DNA from: HNR sp040400085
Lineage (GTDB): Bacteria > Actinomycetota > Actinomycetes > Actinomycetales > Microbacteriaceae
Length of the DNA stretch: 64,000 nt
Direction of reading: 5' to 3'
Assembly: GCA_040400085.1 (NCBI GenBank)
Contig: JBBAQX010000018.1
Span: 12,394 to 76,393, forward strand
In this document: positions 1 to 8,436 of the stretch, in pieces
Position numbering within the stretch: position 1 is the stretch's first letter
How the letters are laid out: each line of letters starts with the position of its first letter
Notes under the pieces: model-generated
What the model saw: only the letters and a program-made list of their open reading frames with translations
Told to the model about the DNA's origin: nothing
Databases searched by the model: none
Made by a program: the position numbers and the translations under genes

Positions 1-2
1 AC

Positions 3-113
3 GTTCTTGACGTGATGGAGTCGCTGCTCGAATCCGTGCGCAGCGAACACAGGATGCGCGTGAACTCGACGACCCGCCGACCCGCGCCTGTTGCGCTCCG
101 CGGCGCGCCTTAG
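3..113 (+). CDS. C-terminal end of an unidentified protein (5' truncated by window)
   Basis: The first bases hold an open frame of 36 codons ending in TAG at 111-113. The frame enters from outside the window, so only the tail is seen. It reads VLDVMESLLESVRSEHRM and then a Thr/Arg/Pro-rich end. A helix of the type 'VMESLLESVRS' followed by a short basic tail is common at the end of Gfo/Idh/MocA-family dehydrogenases, but that is only a guess from a short tail. It overlaps the converging M20 gene by four bases. Confidence 0.45.
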   Translation, partial: VLDVMESLLESVRSEHRMRVNSTTRRPAPVALRGAP

Positions 114-1345
114 GTTTCCTGCGTCGGTTCCGGGGCGCTGGCCCGCGTGTTCAGCGTGCTGAAGGCCAGCGTCGCCAATGCTGCAGCCTGATCGCCGAGC
201 ACGGAATCGTCGAAGAACACCAGCGGCGAATGATTGTAGGCGAGGTTGTTTTGATCCAGCTCAGGCGGCGACGCCATCAGCAGAAGGAAGCTTGACGGTA
301 TGCGTTGCGCGACGAACGAGAAATCTTCGGAACCCATTACGGGCTGAGGCAAACGGATCACGCGTTCACCGAAGAGGTCTGTTATCGCATCGAACGCTGC
401 GTCTGTCACCTCCAGATCATTGATCGTAACCGGGTAGAGAACCTCAACGCGGGCCTCTGCGGTTGCCCCGTGTGCGGCGGCGATGTCTGAGACCAGTCGA
501 GGTAGTTCGGTTTGTACCCTGTCGAGGGTAGCTTCGGACATCGTGCGAATTGTGCCCCTGAGGCTCGCCTTTTCCGGGATCACGTTGTCGGCTGTTCCAG
601 CACTCAACTGGGTAACTGACAAAACTATGGGGTCAAACACGTCAAACCGCCTGGTCACGAAAGTCTGAAGAGCCAGGACGCATTCGGCAAGAATAGGAAC
701 CGGATCGACCGCGCTAATCGGGTTTGAGCCATGGCCTCCCTTGCCTGTGATCGTGACAGAAAGGAGGTTAGAACCCGCAGCCACAGTTCCCGACTTGAGG
801 GCGAACACACCTCGAGGCCCAGGAGCCACATGGATAGCATACGCGGCAATTGGGAGCTCGCCAGAGGCGTCGAGTAAGCCCTCCTCGATCATCATCATCG
901 CCCCGGCATCACCCTCTTCTCCCGGCTGAAACATGAAGATAACGTTGCCAGCGATGGAATCGCGAACATCTGCGAGAAGTCGTGCAGCTCCCACCAGACC
1001 GCTAGTGTGCAAATCGTGGCCGCAGGCATGCATCGAGCGATTTGTTGAACGATACGGGAGGTCGTTGGACTCGGTAACGTGCAGCGCATCCATATCGCCG
1101 CGAAGGAGCACGGTTGGTCCGGGCATCCCCCCGCGAAGGACGGCGACGACTGAGCTGAGTCCCTCGCCTAGTGTGATCTCTAATCCGAGGCCGTCGATTG
1201 CTTCGAGAACTTTTTGCTGGGTTCGAGGTAGGTCTAAGCCGAGTTCCGGATCCGCGTGGAGTGCTCTGCGCAACTCAACCAGCTCTGGAAGGATTTCTGC
1301 GCCCTTCGTAGCGAAACGAGTAGCCATATCTGCGTTGTCGATCAT
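110..1345 (-). CDS. M20 family metallo-amidohydrolase
   Basis: 411 residues, a normal length for M20D aminoacylase/hippurate hydrolase-type enzymes, which hydrolyse N-acyl amino acids or related amides in the cytoplasm. Visible metal-site motifs are RGDMD at about residues 82-86, HACGHD at 106-111, PGEEGDAG at 141-148 and GSEDF near residue 350. The 'SGTVAAGSN' and 'GKGGHGSNP' segments match the dimerisation (lid) domain start. No signal peptide is seen. It ends against a convergent reading frame and starts about 50 bp downstream of the CDF gene, so it may be cotranscribed with it. The true substrate cannot be read from the sequence. Confidence 0.9.
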   Translation of the reverse strand: MIDNADMATRFATKGAEILPELVELRRALHADPELGLDLPRTQQKVLEAIDGLGLEITLGEGLSSVVAVLRGGMPGPTVLLRGDMDALHVTESNDLPYRSTNRSMHACGHDLHTSGLVGAARLLADVRDSIAGNVIFMFQPGEEGDAGAMMMIEEGLLDASGELPIAAYAIHVAPGPRGVFALKSGTVAAGSNLLSVTITGKGGHGSNPISAVDPVPILAECVLALQTFVTRRFDVFDPIVLSVTQLSAGTADNVIPEKASLRGTIRTMSEATLDRVQTELPRLVSDIAAAHGATAEARVEVLYPVTINDLEVTDAAFDAITDLFGERVIRLPQPVMGSEDFSFVAQRIPSSFLLLMASPPELDQNNLAYNHSPLVFFDDSVLGDQAAALATLAFSTLNTRASAPEPTQET

Positions 1346-1395
1346 TTTGTTCTCAACTTTCTCGGTCAGCTAACGGGCATGAGCATCCGCTAGTC

Positions 1396-2358
1396 CTAGT
1401 CAGAACTTCGCAGGATGATGGCCTCTGTTGAGGGCGCCGGATCATTGGGGTCAAGGTATACGTCCGGCTCAAGATAAATCACGCGTGCGGCAGGAACCAC
1501 CGAACGAATGCGGTCCTCCGCCTTATTGATCATCACAGATAGCTCCGCAACAGTCTTACGCGCTGCCACGGAAATCTTGGCGCCGATCATAAATTCGTCT
1601 GGCCCCAGGTACAGGGTTTTCATATGGATAATCCGTTCAACCTCTGGGTCCATGAGTAGCGCGTTTTCGATCAGCGCAACGTCTTCGTCGGACGCGCCCT
1701 CTCCAATCAGGAGGCTTTTCACCTCAATACCGAGGATGACCGCAACGGCGATCAACAAGACGCCGATAAAGACGGTTGCGATGCCGTCGAAAAGCCCGTT
1801 GCCGGTGATCACCGTGAGACCCACTCCGAAGAGTGCGAAGATAAGCCCAACCAGCGCAGCGACATCTTCGAGCAGCACTACTGGAAGCTCCGGAGCTTTG
1901 GCTCGCCTCACGAATTGCACCCAGGATTTTCCGCCGCGCAAAGGGGTGCTCTCGTGGATTGCCGTACGCAAAGAGAAACTTTCGAGGCCAATAGCTATCA
2001 CGAGTACGCCGATGGGTACCCACCACATCTCGAGCGGATGGGGTTCCTGAATTTTGCTGACTCCCTCGTAGACGGAGAAAATCCCACCGACCGAGAAAAG
2101 GATGATCGCAACCAGAAACGCATAAACGAATCGAACACGGCCGTAGCCAAACGGGTGCTCTTTGTCGGCTGCTCGCCTGGCCCTCTTATTACCCAAGAGA
2201 AGTAGCAACTGATTACCGGAATCTGCCAGGGAGTGGACACCCTCAGCCAGCATTGAGGCTGAGCCCGAAATAAACCACGCAACAAACTTCGCCACCGCTA
2301 TTCCGAGGTTTGCCGCGAATGCCGCGAGAATGGCCTTTTGTCCGCCTGAAGCGCTCAC
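1396..2358 (-). CDS. Cation diffusion facilitator family transporter
   Basis: 320 residues with about six hydrophobic segments. The second helix carries the CDF metal site pattern SGSASMLAEGVHSLADSGNQ (His-x3-Asp), followed by DKEHPFGYGR typical of the SLC30A9/YdfM-like branch. The fifth-helix site reads LLEDVAALVGL, so a Glu/Asp pair replaces the usual His-x3-Asp. A cytoplasmic domain follows (GASDEDVALIENALLMDPEV). The expected role is proton-coupled export of a divalent cation such as Zn, Mn or Fe. It is divergent from proC with only about 50 bp between starts. Confidence 0.92.
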   Translation of the reverse strand: MSASGGQKAILAAFAANLGIAVAKFVAWFISGSASMLAEGVHSLADSGNQLLLLLGNKRARRAADKEHPFGYGRVRFVYAFLVAIILFSVGGIFSVYEGVSKIQEPHPLEMWWVPIGVLVIAIGLESFSLRTAIHESTPLRGGKSWVQFVRRAKAPELPVVLLEDVAALVGLIFALFGVGLTVITGNGLFDGIATVFIGVLLIAVAVILGIEVKSLLIGEGASDEDVALIENALLMDPEVERIIHMKTLYLGPDEFMIGAKISVAARKTVAELSVMINKAEDRIRSVVPAARVIYLEPDVYLDPNDPAPSTEAIILRSSD

Positions 2359-2410
2359 TGGTCCTCCGATTGTCCCGGAAAGGGTTATTCCTCCATTCTA
2401 TGATGGTGTG

Positions 2411-3259
2411 GTGACCATTCCGACAGAGAACACACAATTGCCTACTATCGCGATACTCGGACTCGGCTCGATGGGAGGAGCAATACTCGCGGGATTACGC
2501 ACCCCTCAGGTGTCTGTCGAGGGGGGCATCCGCGTGACCAATCGATCAGCAGCCAATGCGGCTGCCTTCGATGGGGCGGATGACGTTATCGCCTTCGCCA
2601 CCGAGACAACCCCCGAGGCGAATCGTGAGGCTGTTCGGGGTGCCCGCGTGGTGTTGGTTGCGGTCAAACCGTGGATGGTTGCCGACCTGCTCGCCGAGAT
2701 CGCTGATGCCCTTGAACCGGACGCGATAGTCGTGAGCGTTGCTGCCGGGGTCACCGTGGCCTCGTTCGAGGCGGCGTTGCCCGAGACTATTTCTGTTATG
2801 CGTTCGATGCCAAATACCCCAGCCGTTGTGGGGAAGGCCGTTACGGGGCTGAGTCATGGTACCCGGTCGTCCGATGCTGATTTGGCTCTGGTGACACGGG
2901 TGTTTGCAACCGTTGGCAACGTTGTTGTTGTCCCCGAATCGCGTTTGGATGCCCTGAGCACCATTTCCGGATCCGGCCCGGCTTACGTTTTCCTCTTTGT
3001 AGAGAAGCTTACGGCTGCGGCGATCGCGATGGGGTTCAGTGCGGAGGAGGCGAAGGTGCTTGTCGAGGGGACCTTTGCGGGGGCATCCGACCTGTTGATT
3101 ACCAGTGGGGAGGACGCCGCTGAGCTTCGGAGGCGGGTGACTAGCCCGAACGGCACGACTGAGCGGGCGATCGCAGTGTTCCAGGAACGTATTCCGGACG
3201 AGGTTTTTGTTGAGGCGACGGAGGCCGCGTTGGCCAGGGCAAAGGAGCTCGCAGGTTAA
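2411..3259 (+). CDS. proC: Pyrroline-5-carboxylate reductase
   Basis: Last step of proline synthesis: NAD(P)H-dependent reduction of 1-pyrroline-5-carboxylate. The N-terminal Rossmann motif AILGLGSMGGAILAG lies at residues 14-28 if the GTG at 2411 is used. The frame is open further upstream to an ATG at 2330, but that start would overlap the divergent CDF gene and add 27 non-conserved residues, so the GTG pair at 2408/2411 is preferred. The C-terminal helical dimer domain has STISGSGPAYVFLFVEKL and the VTSPNGTTE signature. The resulting 282 residues fit the family. A strong hairpin terminator follows the stop. Confidence 0.93.
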   Translation: MTIPTENTQLPTIAILGLGSMGGAILAGLRTPQVSVEGGIRVTNRSAANAAAFDGADDVIAFATETTPEANREAVRGARVVLVAVKPWMVADLLAEIADALEPDAIVVSVAAGVTVASFEAALPETISVMRSMPNTPAVVGKAVTGLSHGTRSSDADLALVTRVFATVGNVVVVPESRLDALSTISGSGPAYVFLFVEKLTAAAIAMGFSAEEAKVLVEGTFAGASDLLITSGEDAAELRRRVTSPNGTTERAIAVFQERIPDEVFVEATEAALARAKELAG

Positions 3260-3265
3260 ACGACA

Positions 3266-3297
3266 TTCGGCCCGGGGCGTGAATTCCCCGGGCCGAA
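3266..3297 (+). terminator. Hairpin terminator after proC
   Basis: A perfect 12-bp stem (ttcggcccgggg with its complement) and an 8-nt loop sits between the converging proC and MFS genes. There is no long T run, so it may serve both strands. Confidence 0.7.
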
Positions 3298-3325
3298 ACT
3301 CGTCAGATTGCTAGGACGAAGGAAC

Positions 3326-5023
3326 CTAGGGGCTCTTGACCGTTTCGATGAGCCCGGTCTCTGCCCTGCCGCCTCGGTCAGCGGATGGACCTGCGAGCGC
3401 CGTCTCGAGCTGCTCCACCGTCAGAGGGTCGACGGCCTCGGGCGATGCCAGGTTAATGAGGTCGTCAGCGGGCGTAGCCGCTTCTGAGGCGCCTTCAATC
3501 GTTGTCGCCAAAGGCTTCTCAACGACGAAGCAGAGAAGAATCGCGGCTACGGCCATGAGTGGCAGCATATACATGAATACGGGCGTGAGGGCATCGTTAT
3601 ACGAGCCGATGATGATGTCCTTTAGCTGAGGCGGAAGCGCCTTGACCATGGCGGGGGTAAGCGAGTTGATCCCGCCGCCACCCGCGGAGGCGGCTGCTGG
3701 CATCCGTTCGCTCATGAGGTCACCCAATCGGCTCACAAAGAGACTGCCGACCACCGCGGCACCAAGCGAGGCACCGATCTGGCGGAAGTAGTTGTTTGAA
3801 GCTGTGGCGGTTCCGACGATTTTGTTCGGGAATGAGTTTTGCACGATGAGGATGAGGATTTGCATGCTCATGCCCAGACCGATCCCCATGACTGCGAGGA
3901 AGGAGCACAGGATCCAGATCGCCATATCGGGATTCATCGTCGACAGTAAGAAGAGCGAGATTCCGACGATGACCGATCCTGCGATGGGGAGCCATTTGTA
4001 ACGCCCGCTGCTGCTGACGAGTCGGCCCGAAACGATTGACGTTACAAGCAGTGCGGCCATCATTGGGATCATCATGAAGCCGGCTTCGGTCGCGTTTGCC
4101 CCGGTGACCATCTGCAGGTATGTCGGGATGTATGCCATGGCACCAAACATCGCGACACCCGTGATGAGACCAGCGCCCGTTGTCAGGTTGAAGTTGCGGT
4201 CGGTGAACAGGAACATGGGCATTATCGGTTCGGAAACCCTATTCTCGACGAGAACGAATGCGATAGCGGAAACAACGGAAGTCACGATCAGCCCAATGAT
4301 GATCTCAGAATTCCAATCATATGTTGTTCCGCCCCAGGTGGTGATGAGCACAATGCTCGTTGAAGCGACCGCGAGAAGAAGCATGCCGAAAACATCGATC
4401 TTGGGTTTTGCGCGGTTGTGCCTAGGCAGACGTAGGAAGACTACTGCCGAAGCGATTGCGAGGATGCCGAGGGGCACATTCATCCAGAAGGCCCACCGCC
4501 ATCCGATGCCCTCGGTGAACCAGCCGCCAAGAAGCGGACCCGCAACGGACGACAGCGCGAAGACGCCACCCATGACGCCCATGTAGCGGCCACGGTCACG
4601 AGCGGGAACAACGTCGGCGATAATCGCCTGTGACAGGATCATCAGTCCGCCGCCTCCGAGGCCTTGGATGGCGCGCCCCGTGATGAGCCAGGTCATGTCA
4701 GGGGCGAGTCCTCCGACAATCGAGCCTGCGATGAAGAGGCCTATGGCTCCGACGAAGATGCCCTTGCGCCCGATAAGGTCGCCAAGTTTTCCGTAGACGG
4801 GAAGCATGATTGTCGAGGCAAGGATATAGGCAGTTGTAACCCACAGCATGTGGTCGACGCCGTTGAGTTCTCCCACAATGGTGGGGAGGGCGGTACTGAA
4901 TATTGTTTGGTCGAGGGATGCCAGGAGCATCGTGACGATAAGGCCAGCGAATACGATGAGTATGCTTCGCTTTTCGTGCACCGCCGCCGTTTTTTCGGCT
5001 GCGATGGTTGAGGAATTACTCAT
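3326..5023 (-). CDS. DHA2-family MFS drug efflux transporter
   Basis: 565 residues with about 14 predicted membrane helices, the layout of the EmrB/QacA (DHA2) drug:proton antiporters. Recognisable signatures are LDQTIFSTALPTIVGEL in the first helix (motif D1), GKLGDLIGRKG (motif A) in the loop after helix 2, RAIQGLGGGGLM (motif B) and GGVFALSSVAGPLLGGWFTE (motif C). The last ~70 residues are hydrophilic and cytoplasmic. It lies directly downstream of a TetR regulator with an 8-bp overlap, a standard repressor-exporter operon. The expelled compound cannot be predicted. Confidence 0.92.
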   Translation of the reverse strand: MSNSSTIAAEKTAAVHEKRSILIVFAGLIVTMLLASLDQTIFSTALPTIVGELNGVDHMLWVTTAYILASTIMLPVYGKLGDLIGRKGIFVGAIGLFIAGSIVGGLAPDMTWLITGRAIQGLGGGGLMILSQAIIADVVPARDRGRYMGVMGGVFALSSVAGPLLGGWFTEGIGWRWAFWMNVPLGILAIASAVVFLRLPRHNRAKPKIDVFGMLLLAVASTSIVLITTWGGTTYDWNSEIIIGLIVTSVVSAIAFVLVENRVSEPIMPMFLFTDRNFNLTTGAGLITGVAMFGAMAYIPTYLQMVTGANATEAGFMMIPMMAALLVTSIVSGRLVSSSGRYKWLPIAGSVIVGISLFLLSTMNPDMAIWILCSFLAVMGIGLGMSMQILILIVQNSFPNKIVGTATASNNYFRQIGASLGAAVVGSLFVSRLGDLMSERMPAAASAGGGGINSLTPAMVKALPPQLKDIIIGSYNDALTPVFMYMLPLMAVAAILLCFVVEKPLATTIEGASEAATPADDLINLASPEAVDPLTVEQLETALAGPSADRGGRAETGLIETVKSP

Positions 5024-5630
5024 TGAGTGTTGTGATTACCTTTCTGATGAGCTCTGCGGCTCTTGCTTGAATGTTGTCGCTATTACCGTCATCGGCTATC
5101 CACTCACGAACGGCGATGCGCAGGGCTCCTCCGCTGACGGCGAGTAACAATTCGGCCTCTTCTTCCTGTTCAGCGGCAGAATCGCTGCTGAAACGTGAGT
5201 CGGCGCTCAAAAGAAGACGGATGCCCTTGACGAGATGTTCGTTCATCCGCGTTATCTGTGCCGCGTGACGACTCAGCAGGTGAGGGTTTTTCTTAATAAT
5301 TTCGATGCGTGATTTTTGGTGTGAGCGACCGGTTGCGGCCGGGCCCATGAGTGAAACCACGAGTGCCACGACGGATTCGATGAGGTCGTTGGTGAGTGAA
5401 TTTCTGACGTGTGCGGTAAGCCGAGCATCGTCAATTTTCTCATCATAGACGCACAGAATTGCGTCTTCCTTGCTCTCAAAATAGTTAAAAAATGTTCGGG
5501 GAGACACATTTGCTTCTGCGCACATTGCGTCTACGGTTGCGTGTTCGAAGCCGTCGCGGAGTACAACTGTGACCGCTGCTTCTTCGAGGGCTGTCCGTGT
5601 CTCGAGGCGTTTGCGCTCCCTTAGGCCCAT
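5016..5630 (-). CDS. TetR/AcrR family transcriptional regulator
   Basis: 204 residues from the ATG at 5630, chosen because AGGAAAC precedes it with good spacing and because the conserved domain starts at once (GLRERKRLETRTALEEAA). The frame is open upstream to 5729 but that stretch is probably promoter. The helix-turn-helix segment is FEHATVDAMCAEANVSPRTF followed by FNYFESKEDAIL, typical of TetR. The C-terminal half is a variable ligand-binding domain. It likely represses itself and the downstream DHA2 exporter. AT-rich sequence at 5690-5710 contains candidate promoter and operator sites. Confidence 0.9.
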   Translation of the reverse strand: MGLRERKRLETRTALEEAAVTVVLRDGFEHATVDAMCAEANVSPRTFFNYFESKEDAILCVYDEKIDDARLTAHVRNSLTNDLIESVVALVVSLMGPAATGRSHQKSRIEIIKKNPHLLSRHAAQITRMNEHLVKGIRLLLSADSRFSSDSAAEQEEEAELLLAVSGGALRIAVREWIADDGNSDNIQARAAELIRKVITTLNE

Positions 5631-5921
5631 GTTTCCTGTGGGCAGAGTCGGACCTGCTGCTGGGCCCAGGGCTGAGGAATTTGTCGGGAATGTCACATAT
5701 ATATTATGCGCATATCTACAAAACTGCACAACTGCAAGATTGCGTATCTGAAAAATTTTCGACTAGATTCCAGTTGCGATGTTTCAGATGGTATTAGTCC
5801 AGGTTGATCGGTTGCGGGGAGAGTCGTCTGCATTCTTATCGTCGCCATGCTCGCAATGAGAAGTTTATAAAAATCTTGGTTCGTTGCCATGCGGCGCGCA
5901 AAGGGCAAGTACCCTGTATGT

Positions 5922-6350
5922 ATGCCAGATATTTTCAATGTCATTGCGGATGCGACCCGACGCGATATCCTGCTTATCCTGCTTGAACGGTATCGGCAGG
6001 AAAAAGAGATTAGCGTATCCGAAATTGTGGCCAAAATTGAGTTGAGCCAGCCGACCGTCTCTAAGCACCTCAAGGTGTTGCGTGAGGCAGAGCTGGTTTC
6101 GGTCCGCGAAGAAGGTCAGCATCGATTTTATACACTCAATTATGAGCCACTTGAATACGTCGAAGACTTTATCGTTCCCTTCCTGAGTGCGGACTTTGAT
6201 GGTGATGTGTCTGTTGAGTTCGTCGACGTGAAAGAAGAACCTATTTTGAGCGAGGGTGTGGAAACCGCTGCCGCGTCTTTAGGTCGCGTCGCTGCAGATG
6301 CAGGCCACACAGTGCGTGAGCTTGTTGCGCGTTTTCGCCTGCGTTCTTAG
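5922..6350 (+). CDS. Winged-helix (ArsR-like) transcriptional regulator
   Basis: 142 residues from the ATG at 5922. The core is an ArsR/SmtB-type winged helix: MPDIFNVIADATRRDILLIL, then SQPTVSKHLKVLREAELVSV (recognition helix) and REEGQHRFYTLN (wing). No clear CxC metal site is seen. An in-frame ATG at 5889 exists but adds non-conserved residues. About 70 extra C-terminal residues are acidic and then helical (SLGRVAADAGHTVRELVARF). It lies upstream of the bS22 gene on the same strand; a regulatory link to that gene is not shown. Confidence 0.8.
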   Translation: MPDIFNVIADATRRDILLILLERYRQEKEISVSEIVAKIELSQPTVSKHLKVLREAELVSVREEGQHRFYTLNYEPLEYVEDFIVPFLSADFDGDVSVEFVDVKEEPILSEGVETAAASLGRVAADAGHTVRELVARFRLRS

Positions 6351-6478
6351 GCGTTTTGTGGCTTCTGTGCGGACTTGAATAATCTCAGTTTCGTAGTTGA
6401 GCACTTTGGCCGCTAGAATGGTGGTTCTGTCGGTCGATTTTTCTTTCGGCTGATTCCTAAGATCGTGTGAGGTTTTTT

Positions 6479-6577
6479 GTGGGTTCTGTAATTAAGAAGC
6501 GCCGCAAGCGTATGGCGAAGAAGAAGCATCGTAAGTTGCTCCGTAAGACTCGTCACCAGCGACGCAATAAAAAGTAG
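6479..6577 (+). CDS. 30S ribosomal protein bS22 / AURKAIP1-COX24 domain mini-protein
   Basis: A 32-residue, extremely basic ORF with a GTG start. It reads MGSVIKKRRKRMAKKKHR and ends in RHQRRNKK. This matches the tiny bS22 protein found on actinobacterial 30S subunits near the decoding region and the AURKAIP1/COX24 C-terminal domain. It is too short for standard gene calling but is a real gene: near-invariant family sequence, a dedicated upstream region and an excellent terminator right after the stop. Confidence 0.93.
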   Translation: MGSVIKKRRKRMAKKKHRKLLRKTRHQRRNKK

Positions 6578-6590
6578 CAACAAAAGCGTG

Positions 6591-6629
6591 AGCGCTAGAT
6601 CCTCCTCAGGGAGGTTCTAGCGCTTTTTG
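6591..6629 (+). terminator. Rho-independent terminator of bS22
   Basis: A 9-bp outer stem (agcgctaga/tctagcgct) with an inner cctcc/ggagg pairing, followed by TTTTT. Confidence 0.88.
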
Positions 6630-6684
6630 CTGCCTTCGCAAGCTTTTTGTGAATGTTGGCACGCCTGGCTGAGGCTTGGATTAC

Positions 6685-6918
6685 TTACCCGGGGATACCC
6701 TCGAGAAACTCTGCCAAGTCGGTATTCAGCGCGTCTGCAATTTTGACGAGGGAATGTAGCGTAGGGGATGTGTCGCCACGTTCGACCCTTCCCAGACTTG
6801 TTGGATGCATGTCGCAAGCCTCTGCGAGGTCTTCAATGGTGAGCTCTTGTGATTGTCTGGTTGAGCGTATTCGCATCCCGACCAGCTCGATAATTTTTTG
6901 GTACTTCCAGCTATTCAT
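6685..6918 (-). CDS. XRE-family helix-turn-helix protein
   Basis: 77 residues, almost entirely one HTH_3 domain: IRSTRQSQELTIEDLAEACD, then MHPTSLGRVERGDTSPTLHS and a final helix LVKIADALNTDLAEFLEG. Proteins of this size are stand-alone DNA-binding regulators. The upstream 200 bp (6919-7123) is AT-rich and has no gene; it should carry the promoters of this gene and of the divergent thioredoxin-fold gene. The target is unknown. Confidence 0.85.
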   Translation of the reverse strand: MNSWKYQKIIELVGMRIRSTRQSQELTIEDLAEACDMHPTSLGRVERGDTSPTLHSLVKIADALNTDLAEFLEGIPG

Positions 6919-7123
6919 ACTTGTAAATGATTGTTATTAAGATTTTAAAAGCAATAGTCTTTGAGCCTAATGTCTTTAAGCTTACGAAAAATGTGGTTAT
7001 AGTGAGCGCTTTCTAGTGACTCTGGCTATCTTTATTAGCTTCGTTTTTCTGCATACCGCCCTACGTGTCGCCTTTGGCTCGTAGAGAAGCCGGCATGAAC
7101 GTAACGGACGCTATGCTTGGTCC

Positions 7124-7396
7124 ATGGCCATAATTGAGTTGACTCTCATCGGGAAAGAGGGGTGCCACCTATGCGATGATGCGAGAGTGGTAGTCCAGGA
7201 CGTTCTTGCGGGGGCTGATATCCTCTCTCTTGGAAAAGATTTTGTCTTGGTTGAGAAGTCAATTCTTCATGACGAGGCTCTGCTCGAGCAATACGCTGAG
7301 GAAATTCCCGTTCTTCTTATTGACCAGAAGGTTCATAACTATTGGCGTATTGATCCGGCCCGGCTGCGCCAGGCACTTGTTGAGATAGGAGCGTAA
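7124..7396 (+). CDS. Glutaredoxin-like (DUF836) thioredoxin-fold protein
   Basis: 90 residues with one thioredoxin-fold domain. After the first strand the redox motif is GKEGCHLCDDARVVV (Cys-x2-Cys), as in the DUF836/glutaredoxin-like family. The middle has the EIPVLLID cis-Pro segment, and the end is a helix, RPARLRQALVEIG. It probably acts in cytoplasmic thiol-disulfide exchange. It is followed one base later by the Dabb gene, so the two are translationally coupled. Confidence 0.85.
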   Translation: MAIIELTLIGKEGCHLCDDARVVVQDVLAGADILSLGKDFVLVEKSILHDEALLEQYAEEIPVLLIDQKVHNYWRIDPARLRQALVEIGA

Positions 7397-7397
7397 G

Positions 7398-7700
7398 TTG
7401 GGGATTCGTCACGTTGTCACGTGGAAGATTGCCGGCGAGGATGCTGATGTTCGAGCATCCCGTATTGAGTCGATTAAATCGGCGCTAGAGGCGTTGCCGC
7501 CGCTGATTAGCGATATCCAGAGCCTACAAGCTGGTGTGAACACACTCTACGGCGACAAGAACTGGCATCTAGTTCTTATCGCGGACTTTGAGAGCATAGA
7601 AGCGCTTGAGTCGTATGTCGCGCACCCGGCACATCAGGCGTTGGTTGCTAAGCATAAAGATTATTTTGAGGAACGCGTTGCTGTTGATTATGAATTTTAG
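7398..7700 (+). CDS. Dabb (stress-responsive A/B barrel) family protein
   Basis: 100 residues matching the whole dimeric ferredoxin-like A/B barrel: RHVVTWKI at the N terminus, a helix RIESIKSALEALPPLI, then HLVLIADFESIEALESYVAH, PAHQALVAK and a final strand. Such proteins are small cytoplasmic dimers of largely unknown function. The start is a TTG (7398) one base after the upstream stop; the family's conserved N terminus begins right there, which supports the unusual start. Confidence 0.85.
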   Translation: MGIRHVVTWKIAGEDADVRASRIESIKSALEALPPLISDIQSLQAGVNTLYGDKNWHLVLIADFESIEALESYVAHPAHQALVAKHKDYFEERVAVDYEF

Positions 7701-7770
7701 TGCCGCGTAAGAGCATGACGCAGCCTTTCTGGGTCCGTTGCTAGAGTGAGCGCAACAGTGATCATAAGTG

Positions 7771-7806
7771 AGAGGGTCTCCGCCTATCGATCGGCGGAGA
7801 CCCTCT
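7771..7806 (+). terminator. Bidirectional hairpin terminator
   Basis: A perfect 14-bp stem (agagggtctccgcc and its complement) with an 8-nt loop lies between the converging Dabb and yajQ genes. T-rich on the plus side. Confidence 0.88.
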
Positions 7807-7833
7807 TCTGATTTATGCTGTTTTCGCTGTGAG

Positions 7834-8322
7834 TTAGCGGAAGTTCACGAATTGCAGGTCAACTTCGACGTCTGAGCTTCGGAGCAAGGCCATTGTCGAT
7901 TGGAGATCGTCACGGCTCTTGGATGAGACACGCAACTCGTCGCCTTGGATCTGGCTCTTGACCCCTTTGGGGCCCTCGTCGCGGATGAGCTTGTTCAGCT
8001 TTTTTGCGTTCTCCTGGTCGATGCCTTCTTTCATGGTGGCCTCGATGCGGTGCTCTTTTCCACTGGGGTAGGGTTCACCAGCGTCTAGGCTCTTGAGCGA
8101 GATGCCACGCTTGATCAGTTTTGACTGGAACACATCGAGGACGGCGTTAACCCGCTCGACTGTGTCGGCCTTAATCATGATCTTGTCGCCGCTCCACTCG
8201 ATCGATGCGCCTACGCCTTTAAAGTCGTATCGCTGCTCGATTTCTTTTTTGGCCTGGTTGAGGGCGTTGTCCGCCTCCATTTTGTCAACCTTGCTTACAA
8301 CATCAAACGAAGAATCTGCCAT
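7834..8322 (-). CDS. YajQ family nucleotide-binding (cyclic di-GMP) protein
   Basis: 162 residues from the ATG at 8322 (MADSSFDVVSKVDKMEADNA), the exact family start and length. Two tandem RNP-like domains are visible: FDVVSKVD... EIEQRYDFKGV in the first, RIEATMKEGIDQENAKKLNK in the second, and the end VDLQFVNFR. The open frame runs further upstream to 8418 but the extra residues do not belong to the family. YajQ proteins bind nucleic acid or c-di-GMP in some species; no cofactor gene is adjacent here. Confidence 0.93.
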   Translation of the reverse strand: MADSSFDVVSKVDKMEADNALNQAKKEIEQRYDFKGVGASIEWSGDKIMIKADTVERVNAVLDVFQSKLIKRGISLKSLDAGEPYPSGKEHRIEATMKEGIDQENAKKLNKLIRDEGPKGVKSQIQGDELRVSSKSRDDLQSTMALLRSSDVEVDLQFVNFR

Positions 8323-8436
8323 GAGTCCATGGTAGCCAGTATTTTCTCGGATGCTAGTCTCGGCGCGGTAAATCGATGAACGGATGCCGGGCATATTGTA
8401 TGTTCTTGACCCCGGCATCCGTTTTGCGAGTGTTTT